A DNA stretch of 20,386 nt from Caryophanales bacterium (lineage in GTDB: Bacteria > Bacillota_I > Bacilli_A > RFN20 > CAG-826), in contig JALEUF010000060.1 of the NCBI GenBank assembly GCA_022781015.1, positions 1 to 20,386 on the forward strand, read 5' to 3'. Made by a program: the position numbers and the translations under genes. Position 1 is the first letter of the stretch; each line of letters begins with the position of its first letter. This document shows, piece after piece, positions 14,025 through 20,386 of this stretch. The notes under the pieces were generated by a model. That model made no database searches. It saw only the letters and a program-made list of their open reading frames with translations, and was not told the DNA's origin.

Positions 14025-16040
14025 TTGTTTGTTTTAAAAAATATAAATAAGACATTTACGTCTTCTTCGAGTAAGCAAGTTGCTCTTTCTTCTATTAATC
14101 TATCCTTTCCAATAAAAGGCTTGGTTTTTATTAAAGGTGAGTCAGGTTCAGGAAAATCTACTTTATTAAATATTCTTGGATTACTTCTTAAGCCTACATC
14201 CGGAACGATGCTTTTTAATGGCAAAGATGTCTCAAGGATGTCAAATAAAGAAAAAGAGAATATACGTTTGAATCAAATTGGATATGTCTTTCAGCATTTT
14301 AATCTTATTGATGAATTAAGCGTTTTGGATAATCTCCTTCTTTTTGAAAATAACAAGGAAAAGGCCGAGCGATTGCTTTCGTCGTTAGGAATTAAAGAAT
14401 TAGAAAATAAGGAAGTATCGAAATTATCAGGCGGAGAAAAGCAAAGGGTTGGAATCGCTAGGGCTTTGATGAAGGATCCTCTTGTATTGCTTTGTGATGA
14501 ACCGACTGGTGCTTTAGATGAAGACAATTCAAAAAAGGTCAGGGACATATTATTAGAATTATCAAAAAACATATTAGTTATAGTAACTAGTCACGAGAAA
14601 ACATTGTTTAATGATGCACATTATTTTGTCGAGATTGAAAAAGGAAATATAAAAGAATCTAATTTGAATGAAGGTAATGTTAAGCCTATTCGATTAAGTA
14701 AAAGAGGTTATAAAGGAAACCTTAGACCATTTAGAAGGTTAATAAGAAAGAAAAATAGGGCAAAATCTATAATTTGTCTAATATGCTTTATATTTATGGA
14801 GGTCATCTTTTCTTGTGGGTTAGGATTTCAAAAAGGTGCTAGTAAAATAGAAAGTTCAATAATGGACACTAGTTTTGATTCGTTGTTTTTAAGTGTTAGC
14901 AAGAAAGAAAAAGTATCCTCGTCTTCATCTTTGAACTTGATAAAACAATCTAAACCAAGCAAAAACGATATCTCATTTTTGCTAGATAAAGCAGACGCTT
15001 ATGCATCGTTATCTTTTGTTCTTCCATATAACGAATCTTTTTATATAGGAGAAGAAAAGCAAACTCCTGTTAATTTCGTGCCATATTTGCCTAGTGATTT
15101 ATTGACGTTTTCTAGTTTTAATTTAGAAAATTTTTCATTGACAAAAAATATGCTTGTATTTGTTAATGATTCGTTTTCCTTCTTTTATAAAGATATAAAC
15201 CCTGGAGATGAGTTGGTAGTAAAAAGAAAAATGATGTTTGAATACGAGCAGGGTAATGATGAAATTGATATTGAGTTTAGATTCAAAATAGCTTCCATAA
15301 TAAAAGAATTTTCATTCTTAAATTCTCCGCGAGTTTATTTTCCTTATGATGAAGTCGCTAGTTTACTTGATAGTTTCTTTTTGCCAAATTATTCCAATAT
15401 TCAAGGAAGAGATGTTTCAGTTTTAGATTTTATTATTAATTCTTCTCCATCATCTTCTTATAGCGGACAAGAAAGCATTCTTCATTGCAAAAGCAAAGAA
15501 GATGCATTGAAGATGTTTGATTTAATTAGGCAATTTGAAAAAGAAGATGCTCCATATTCATTTTCTAGCAGAGTCTATACAACAAAGAATTCATATTCTA
15601 ATTTGAGCTCTTTGATTTGCTTGTGTTTGCGTTTATTCGCCATATTCGAGTTTGCTTTATGCTTCATATTGCTTTTGCTAGATTGCTTTTATTGTTATTT
15701 ACGAAACAAAAAGCATAATGCCATATTGCTTTGCCTAGGCATTAATAAACCAAGAATTATTTCCTTGTTTTCAATCAATTCAATTTTGGTATTCCTTTCA
15801 TCTATAGTTTTGTTTGCTCCGTTATCATTATTTGCATTTGGGATAATCAATAAGTTTTTAGCCCCAAGGCTAGGCTTTGATTTCCTAATTATTAATCCAT
15901 TATTAAATTTCAACAGGATACCATTTTTTATTCCGATTCTATTTTTGGTATTTGCTATATCTATATATTTATTATCGTTTTTGCTTCTTTATTTTCTTTT
16001 ATCAAAAATCGATATTGCCAAGGAACTTAAAGACGAATGA
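14025..16040 (+). CDS. ABC transporter ATPase fused to an FtsX-like permease, first subunit
   Basis: ATPase domain (1-~215): Walker A GESGSGKST (38-46, K44), Q-loop FQ at 89-90, signature LSGGEKQR (134-141), Walker B LVLLCDEP with D158-E159, and switch histidine H190. It belongs to the MacB/LolD-like class. The permease follows: a membrane segment at ~249-266, a ~265-residue presumed extracellular domain rich in Ser and Phe, then three segments at ~531-558, 579-609 and 633-659, the 4-TM MacB/FtsX layout. Members of this class export or release lipoproteins, peptides or toxins, or sense cell-wall antibiotics; the substrate cannot be told here. The start is TTG, supported by AGGAGG at 14011-14016 and by the protein beginning directly with the beta strand FVLKNINKTF. 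It overlaps the second subunit by 4 bases, so they surely form a pair. Confidence 0.85.
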   Translation: MFVLKNINKTFTSSSSKQVALSSINLSFPIKGLVFIKGESGSGKSTLLNILGLLLKPTSGTMLFNGKDVSRMSNKEKENIRLNQIGYVFQHFNLIDELSVLDNLLLFENNKEKAERLLSSLGIKELENKEVSKLSGGEKQRVGIARALMKDPLVLLCDEPTGALDEDNSKKVRDILLELSKNILVIVTSHEKTLFNDAHYFVEIEKGNIKESNLNEGNVKPIRLSKRGYKGNLRPFRRLIRKKNRAKSIICLICFIFMEVIFSCGLGFQKGASKIESSIMDTSFDSLFLSVSKKEKVSSSSSLNLIKQSKPSKNDISFLLDKADAYASLSFVLPYNESFYIGEEKQTPVNFVPYLPSDLLTFSSFNLENFSLTKNMLVFVNDSFSFFYKDINPGDELVVKRKMMFEYEQGNDEIDIEFRFKIASIIKEFSFLNSPRVYFPYDEVASLLDSFFLPNYSNIQGRDVSVLDFIINSSPSSSYSGQESILHCKSKEDALKMFDLIRQFEKEDAPYSFSSRVYTTKNSYSNLSSLICLCLRLFAIFEFALCFILLLLDCFYCYLRNKKHNAILLCLGINKPRIISLFSINSILVFLSSIVLFAPLSLFAFGIINKFLAPRLGFDFLIINPLLNFNRIPFFIPILFLVFAISIYLLSFLLLYFLLSKIDIAKELKDE

Positions 16041-18769
16041 AATATTTTGTTTCCGTTTCAAAACTTAATAAGTCTTTCAATAAGCAAATTCTTTTTAAAG
16101 ATGCAGAAATTCATTTTCCTAAATATGGTTTAATTGGATTGAGTGGACCTTCTGGTTCAGGGAAATCAAGCTTACTTAAAATGCTTGGAGGACTAGATTC
16201 ATCTTATAAAGGATCTATTGTCGTAAATAATATTTCTTTGAAATCTCTAGGTGAGAATGCTTTAAGAATGTATCGAATAAATAATGTTGGATTTATATTC
16301 CAGGATTATCCTTTGCTAAATCAAGAAAGTGTTTTGGATAATGTTTTGCTTTTATTAAATGCAACCTCAAAAGAAGACAAGATTATAAAAAACAAAAAGG
16401 GCAAGAACTTACTTAGACAATTTGATTTAAATAGTAGGGCGGATGAAAAGGCTAAAAATCTTTCTGGAGGCGAAAAAGAAAGAGTAGCAAGTTGCCTTTG
16501 CTTGACTAGTGATGCCAAGTTACTTTTAGCAGATGAACCAACTGCATCTTTAGATGAAAAAAATGGAAGAAAACTTTTTGATGCCTTAAAGAATTATTCA
16601 AAAAATCACTTGGTTATAGTTTCTTCTCATAATATAGATTTATTAGAACGTTATTGTGACCAAATATATTCAATAAAAGATAAGAAGATTAGATTAGAAA
16701 AATGCCTAGAAAATAAGAAGTCAGGAATAAATCCAATAAGTACCTATAACACAAGAAAAAAAGACAAAATCGGATTATCTTTTCTTGACCGTCTTAAAAT
16801 TGCTTATAAAGATTTAGTTAGTAAGAAATTCAGGTTTTATCTTACTTTGTTTTGTTGCTTTGCATCGTTTTGTTTTGCCGGATTTTCTAGTTATATCCGT
16901 TTCAGCATGGAAAAAGAAGTGAAAAGTGCCCTCTCTTCTTTTTCCATCCCAAATCAATTGATTATTTCTAGAAAGGATAATGTGAACCCAAATTTATACC
17001 CTTGTGATGAGAAAAGCCTGATTGCTTTATCAGAAGACTATGAAGAAGATGTTATTGATTATGGATTTCATCTTAATTTTGATTTTCCATCTTTATTCAA
17101 AAGTGATGATTCGTGTTTTCTTTTAACTTTATATCAAAATATCCCTTTGCCTTATTTTTCATCAAAACATATAAATGAATTTGTTTGGTTAAAAGAAGTG
17201 CAAGAACCCATTTATCCTAGCGGAATCTCCTCCTTAGAAGATGATGAGCTTGTCATTGGCCTTCCTTTTGATTATTTAAATTCAATATGTCTGCAACTTG
17301 GGATTGCTAGAAGCTATGAGTCTTTCGGGTCCTATTTATCCTCAAATTCAGTTAGGTTTCTTTTGAATGTAGAAAATAAAGACATTGAATTTGACGACCA
17401 GGAACTTTTTACGATTAAAGGAATAATAAAAGCCAAGCTCCCTTTGTTATTGCATTCTTCAAGCAAATGGAACAAGACCATATTTATAGATAAAATGAAA
17501 TTTAGGCCGGATGAAACGGGAGAAAACCCAAATCCCCAATATGTATACCAATTGCCTTTTGTTTATTTAAAAGATAAAGAACTTTTCTATAGGAACATTA
17601 AAAATGATGATAGATATTCTTTGCTTTATTTTGAACCGAATTCCAGTTTGTATTTATCATCAACATGTGATGCTTCTTTTTGTTTAAGTAACAGGGTTTA
17701 TGTTTATAAAAGCAACCGCAATGAAGAATCATGCTTTAATCAAATAATTGATACAGGGGTTCCTTATCTTGGCTTGCAACGTTATGGATTTTATGGATCT
17801 AATGAAACGATTTTTACAGGTTTTTTACCACAGTTTTTCTTATCTTCTTCCTTAGATAATTTGAATATTGTTTCAGAGACAGTTTCAACTTTAGAAACGT
17901 TTTCTTTTGATTTTCTTCCAAGCGATGTTTTAAGCGGGAACATCTTGACTCCCTTTGATAAGAAAATAAAAATTTCTCCAATCTTATCTTCTTCTAATAT
18001 CTTAAAATCTAATGATGTCTTAATTTCGAAAGGATTAAGGAATAGACTAGGAAACAAAGAACATCTTTTCTTTTCTTATGAAGCTTCTTCTTCAATTAAT
18101 AGAGATAAAATAATTAGGAATTTCAAGAATGGTTCATTAAATGTTATTGATGTAGTGGATAACGAGGATCTAATTCTTTATATATCCCCTTCCTTATTAG
18201 AGGAATATTTATTTTCATATTTAGGAGTATCTACATTTAATTTAAAAAAGAATGGATACGTCCTCTTCTTTTCTAACCAAAAGCAATTATTGAAATGCAA
18301 GGAAAATCTAGAAAGAAATATGGATGGTTTTTATTTTCTAAACGTTGATGATTATGTTTCTTCTTCAATGAATCAAACTACATCCTACGTTGGTAGTTTA
18401 TTGCTTTTTTCTTCGATAGGAACGATATTTTTATCGTTATTGTTATTTGGCTTTATTATGCATACAAATTATGAAGACGACAAGGACACCAGAAAGCTTT
18501 TCTTTAGTATTGGATTACCTAAAAAGGAAGAATTTTGCTTTTTCTTTTATAAGTCGATGATCCTAATTGTAGTAGCCTCTTTCTTATCCTCTTTAATGAT
18601 GCTTCCATTGCTATTTTTAGGTTCGAAAATTATAGGGAATAGCTTTGGATCTTCTATTGGATTTAGCCTCTCTTATGAGCCGTTTCTTTTCATAACAATA
18701 ACTTTTATCCTTTATGTTATATCGTCTTTATTCATTGGAAAAAGACTGGAAAAAAGTGAAAATAATTAA
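16037..18769 (+). CDS. ABC transporter ATPase fused to an FtsX-like permease, second (large) subunit
   Basis: At 910 aa, this has the same plan as the preceding gene with a much larger outer domain. ATPase: Walker A GPSGSGKSS (37-45, K43), signature LSGGEKERV (142-150), Walker B LLLADEPT (D166-E167), H198. After the signature the usual RVAIARAL reads RVASCLCL, so one ATP site of the presumed heterodimer is slightly unorthodox, though catalytic E167 and H198 are kept. Membrane segments are at ~267-287, then a presumed extracellular domain of about 495 residues, then ~785-808, 839-862 and 883-900. The ATGA overlap couples it to the first subunit. No terminator follows closely. Function is unknown beyond ABC class; antimicrobial peptide resistance or lipoprotein handling are both possible. 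Confidence 0.85.
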   Translation: MKYFVSVSKLNKSFNKQILFKDAEIHFPKYGLIGLSGPSGSGKSSLLKMLGGLDSSYKGSIVVNNISLKSLGENALRMYRINNVGFIFQDYPLLNQESVLDNVLLLLNATSKEDKIIKNKKGKNLLRQFDLNSRADEKAKNLSGGEKERVASCLCLTSDAKLLLADEPTASLDEKNGRKLFDALKNYSKNHLVIVSSHNIDLLERYCDQIYSIKDKKIRLEKCLENKKSGINPISTYNTRKKDKIGLSFLDRLKIAYKDLVSKKFRFYLTLFCCFASFCFAGFSSYIRFSMEKEVKSALSSFSIPNQLIISRKDNVNPNLYPCDEKSLIALSEDYEEDVIDYGFHLNFDFPSLFKSDDSCFLLTLYQNIPLPYFSSKHINEFVWLKEVQEPIYPSGISSLEDDELVIGLPFDYLNSICLQLGIARSYESFGSYLSSNSVRFLLNVENKDIEFDDQELFTIKGIIKAKLPLLLHSSSKWNKTIFIDKMKFRPDETGENPNPQYVYQLPFVYLKDKELFYRNIKNDDRYSLLYFEPNSSLYLSSTCDASFCLSNRVYVYKSNRNEESCFNQIIDTGVPYLGLQRYGFYGSNETIFTGFLPQFFLSSSLDNLNIVSETVSTLETFSFDFLPSDVLSGNILTPFDKKIKISPILSSSNILKSNDVLISKGLRNRLGNKEHLFFSYEASSSINRDKIIRNFKNGSLNVIDVVDNEDLILYISPSLLEEYLFSYLGVSTFNLKKNGYVLFFSNQKQLLKCKENLERNMDGFYFLNVDDYVSSSMNQTTSYVGSLLLFSSIGTIFLSLLLFGFIMHTNYEDDKDTRKLFFSIGLPKKEEFCFFFYKSMILIVVASFLSSLMMLPLLFLGSKIIGNSFGSSIGFSLSYEPFLFITITFILYVISSLFIGKRLEKSENN

Positions 18770-18854
18770 CCCATGTAGTGATTAGAACTTTATTTTGCTA
18801 TAAATTCTCTATTTTTCACTTGTTACCTTGCTAATTTTAATGATGGCGGTTTTT

Positions 18855-18871
18855 CTTCATTATTAATGAAG
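18855..18871 (+). promoter_or_regulatory. Perfect inverted repeat in the ABC-csp gap
   Basis: CTTCATT-ATT-AATGAAG (extendable to 8-1-8) lies 85 bases after the ABC stop and ~38 bases upstream of the putative csp -35. No T-run follows directly, so it is not a convincing terminator. It has the same 7-3-7 geometry as the dyads at gpsB and ychF. Apart from this and the csp promoter, I see nothing in 18770-18908; no ORF with a ribosome binding site is present. Confidence 0.4.
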
Positions 18872-18908
18872 TTAAGAAATCTAGGTTTGTTTTTTGTTAA
18901 TTGGATAG

Positions 18909-18937
18909 TAGAAAACGTTAATTAAGTAGTGTATATT
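18909..18937 (+). promoter_or_regulatory. Candidate csp promoter
   Basis: TAGAAA (18909-18914, 4 of 6 to consensus) and TATATT (18932-18937, 5 of 6) are 17 bp apart. The predicted start near 18944 would place the hairpin at 18944-18960 at the very 5' end of the mRNA. TTGTTA and TTGGAT further upstream are better -35 boxes but at wrong spacing. Confidence 0.45.
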
Positions 18938-18943
18938 TTTATG

Positions 18944-18960
18944 TGGTTTCAATTGAACCA
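18944..18960 (+). promoter_or_regulatory. 5'-leader hairpin of the csp mRNA
   Basis: TGGTTTCAATTGAACCA would be a perfect palindrome but for one extra T, so it can fold into a stem with a single bulge. It lies just before the csp ribosome binding site (AGGAG, 18969-18973). Such a 5'-terminal stem could protect the mRNA or respond to temperature; this is inference. Confidence 0.4.
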
Positions 18961-18977
18961 GGAAGGTTAGGAGTCTC

Positions 18978-19187
18978 ATGAAGGGAACAGTCAAAATGTT
19001 CAATAAGGAGAAGGGATACGGTTTTATTCACGCCGAAGATAACCGCGATTACTTCTTCCACTATTCCGCACTCATCATGAAGAACGCCGATGAATACAAG
19101 ACCGCTGAAAAAGGCGAGAATGTTGAATTTGACGTTGAAGAGTCGGAACGTGGCCCACGCGCTGCGAACGTTAAGAAAGTCGACTAA
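18978..19187 (+). CDS. Cold-shock domain protein (CspA family)
   Basis: A 69-aa single cold-shock domain that binds single-stranded nucleic acid and acts as an RNA chaperone. It opens with MKGTVKMFNKEKGYGFI (RNP1 KGYGFI, residues 12-17) and has DYFFHYSAL (RNP2; usually VFVHFSA), ending in ERGPRAANVKKVD. Codon use is visibly more GC-rich (gccgaa, aaccgc, cgtggcccacgc) than its neighbours, typical of a highly expressed gene. AGGAG with a short 4-nt spacing precedes the ATG. It has its own promoter region, leader hairpin and terminator, so it is a monocistronic unit lying between the ABC pair and ychF. Confidence 0.93.
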   Translation: MKGTVKMFNKEKGYGFIHAEDNRDYFFHYSALIMKNADEYKTAEKGENVEFDVEESERGPRAANVKKVD

Positions 19188-19212
19188 TTGCATAACGTTT
19201 AGTTAACTTCAT

Positions 19213-19240
19213 AGCCCCACTAACCGTGAGGCTTTTTATT
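19213..19240 (+). terminator. Rho-independent terminator after csp
   Basis: AGCC (19213-19216) and CAC (19218-19220) pair with GTG (19226-19228) and GGCT (19230-19233) across one C/A mismatch and a TAACC loop, followed by TTTTT and further AT-rich sequence. It is placed 26 bases past the csp stop. Confidence 0.8.
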
Positions 19241-19301
19241 TTGTCCTGACTTAAAAGGAGATAATTAGTTAAATAATATCATTAGTTTTTAAATTGTTCG
19301 G

Positions 19302-19330
19302 TTGCTAGAGTATAACTCTAGGCGTACAAT
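19302..19330 (+). promoter_or_regulatory. SigA-type promoter of ychF
   Basis: TTGCTA (19302-19307) and TACAAT (19325-19330) are separated by exactly 17 bp. The predicted start is near 19337, giving a leader of ~23 nt with a weak ribosome binding site (AGCAGG). Confidence 0.65.
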
Positions 19331-19339
19331 ATCTACGCC
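19305..19339 (+). promoter_or_regulatory. Two abutting inverted repeats in the ychF promoter (candidate operator)
   Basis: CTAGAGT-ATA-ACTCTAG (19305-19321) is a perfect 7-3-7 dyad that fills the spacer between the -35 and -10. Directly next to it, GGCGTA (19321-19326) and TACGCC (19334-19339) form a perfect 6-bp dyad spanning the -10 and start site. Both lie where a bound protein would control polymerase. Neither has a T-run. Confidence 0.5.
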
Positions 19340-19359
19340 ATAAAGCAGGTTATTTTATT

Positions 19360-20386
19360 ATGTCATTAAAAGCAGGTATTGTTGGACTACCAAATGTTGG
19401 AAAATCTACGTTGTTCAACGCTATTACAAATTCTCATGTCGAAGCGGCTAATTACCCCTTCGCTACCATTAAGCCAAATACTGGAGTAGTTGTGGTTCCA
19501 GATGAAAGGCTCGATTTCCTTGATGAAATGTTTCATCCAGCAAAGAAAATAAATGCAACTTTCGAATTTTATGATATTGCCGGATTAGTTAAAGGTGCTT
19601 CTAAAGGCGAAGGATTAGGAAACCAATTCCTAGCCGCCATTAGGGAATGTGATGCAATATGCGAAGTAGTACGTTGCTTCGATAATCAAGAAATTATCCA
19701 TGTCGATAATTCAATTGATCCAAGGCGCGATATCGAAACTATTAATCTAGAATTGGCGATGGCGGATTTGGATTCAGTTAACGCTAGAATCGCTAAGCAA
19801 GATATAAAGGCAAGGATTTCAAAAGACAAAGTTGCAGTCTATGAAATGGCTATCCTTAAACCTCTTCAAGAAATATTAGGAGAAGGAAAACCTGCTAGAC
19901 TAGTAAAAGGATTAAGTTCGGAGCAAATCGCCTATGCGAAAAAGAATTTCTTCCTTCTTTCTCTTAAACCAATAATCTATGTTGCTAATGTTGCCGATTC
20001 CGATTACTCGGATTTGGATAACTGCAAATATTATCAGCAAGTAAAGCAAATTGCTGAAAGCGAAAATGCCCAGTGCATCCCAGTTTCTTGCGAAATTGAA
20101 TATGAGATTTCTCAAATTCAAGACAAGACTGAAAGGAAAGAATTCCTTGATTCGCTTGGAACAAATGAATCTGGCTTAGACAAATTGGTCAAAGCCTCAT
20201 ACAAATTGCTTAATCTGTCCACCTTCTTTACATGTGGAAGTGATGAATGCAGAGCTTGGACATTTAAAAATGGCATGTCTGCCCCTGAATGCGCTGGAAT
20301 CATCCATACCGATTTCCAAAAAGGATTCATCAAAGCAGAAGTTTATGATTTCGAATCCTTAAAGGAGCTAGGGTCTGAAGCCGCTG
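19360..20386 (+). CDS. ychF: YchF/Obg-family P-loop ATPase (3' end outside window)
   Basis: YchF (OLA1-like) is a ribosome-associated P-loop NTPase of the Obg family that prefers ATP. Visible parts: G1 GLPNVGKST (9-17), NYPFATIKPN, G3 DIAGLVKGASKGEGLG (72-87), a coiled-coil insertion (~125-165), the G4-equivalent NVAD at 210-213 (most YchF proteins have NxxE here), and the start of the C-terminal TGS domain (FFTCGSDECRAWTF onward). About 342 of the usual ~366 codons are present; the frame is still open at the last base. The start is ATG at 19360 with MSLKAGIVGLPNVGKST, the standard N-terminus. It has its own promoter. Confidence 0.95.
   Translation, partial: MSLKAGIVGLPNVGKSTLFNAITNSHVEAANYPFATIKPNTGVVVVPDERLDFLDEMFHPAKKINATFEFYDIAGLVKGASKGEGLGNQFLAAIRECDAICEVVRCFDNQEIIHVDNSIDPRRDIETINLELAMADLDSVNARIAKQDIKARISKDKVAVYEMAILKPLQEILGEGKPARLVKGLSSEQIAYAKKNFFLLSLKPIIYVANVADSDYSDLDNCKYYQQVKQIAESENAQCIPVSCEIEYEISQIQDKTERKEFLDSLGTNESGLDKLVKASYKLLNLSTFFTCGSDECRAWTFKNGMSAPECAGIIHTDFQKGFIKAEVYDFESLKELGSEAA

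Noticed and set aside
18941..18970. Nine-codon ORF (MWFQLNQEG) just before csp
   Set aside because: It has no ribosome binding site, and the predicted transcript start lies inside its start codon; probably chance.
1..20386. tRNA genes, CRISPR arrays, insertion sequences, phage genes or replication origin
   Set aside because: No cloverleaf with a TTC-containing T-arm, no spaced direct repeats, no transposase or integrase, and no DnaA-box cluster was seen by eye in either strand.

Overview
The window is low-GC DNA (roughly one third G+C by eye) and reads as a chromosome segment from a member of the Bacilli with a reduced genome, close to the Mollicutes/Erysipelotrichales side of that group. 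The markers are a Bacillus-like gene order (dnaD-nth; gpsB-rnpB; pgsA-cinA-recA-rny-ymdB-miaB-ricA-miaA; DUF951 and ychF), a type-B RNase P RNA, RecU as the Holliday junction resolvase, and no sporulation or mutS/mutL genes in the slots where Bacillus has them. TGA is a true stop (miaB, fhs and the first ABC gene end with it), so this is not a recoded mycoplasma. No species can be named from the sequence alone.

Layout. Positions 1-78 hold the end of an upstream transcript and a terminator. Positions 101-2004 (+) carry a short head-and-neck-only CCA/poly(A) nucleotidyltransferase, dnaD and nth. On the minus strand, 3294-1976 carry a DEDDh exonuclease and recU, convergent with and overlapping nth. 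From 3324 a good promoter drives gpsB, the RNase P RNA, pgsA, a CinA C-terminal-domain protein and recA, closed by a terminator at 6249-6269. A second long run follows (6445-18769): RNase Y, YmdB, a MiaB whose C-terminus carries a YlbF/YmcA (RicA-like) domain, MiaA, TcdA, Fhs, a DUF951 protein and two very large ATPase-permease ABC genes. A cold-shock protein gene with its own promoter and terminator comes next, then ychF, which runs off the end of the window.

How the genes fit together. Three themes recur: DNA replication, repair and recombination (dnaD, nth, recU, exonuclease, recA); RNA processing, decay and tRNA modification (CCA-type enzyme, rnpB, rny, the miaB fusion, miaA, tcdA, csp); and envelope and division (gpsB, pgsA, ABC pair). 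The run rny-ymdB-miaB/ricA-miaA-tcdA puts RNase Y together with a domain of its Bacillus specificity complex and with three enzymes that act on tRNA position A37.

Most interesting points: the MiaB-RicA-like gene fusion; the half-length CCA-type enzyme; perfect inverted repeats of nearly identical geometry (7-3-7 or 7-2-7) at or near four transcription start regions (gpsB, rny, csp, ychF), with arms that differ each time; rnpB placed without any gap behind the gpsB stop codon; two starts that look leaderless; and an asymmetric ABC pair lying between DUF951 and ychF, which are usually close together.
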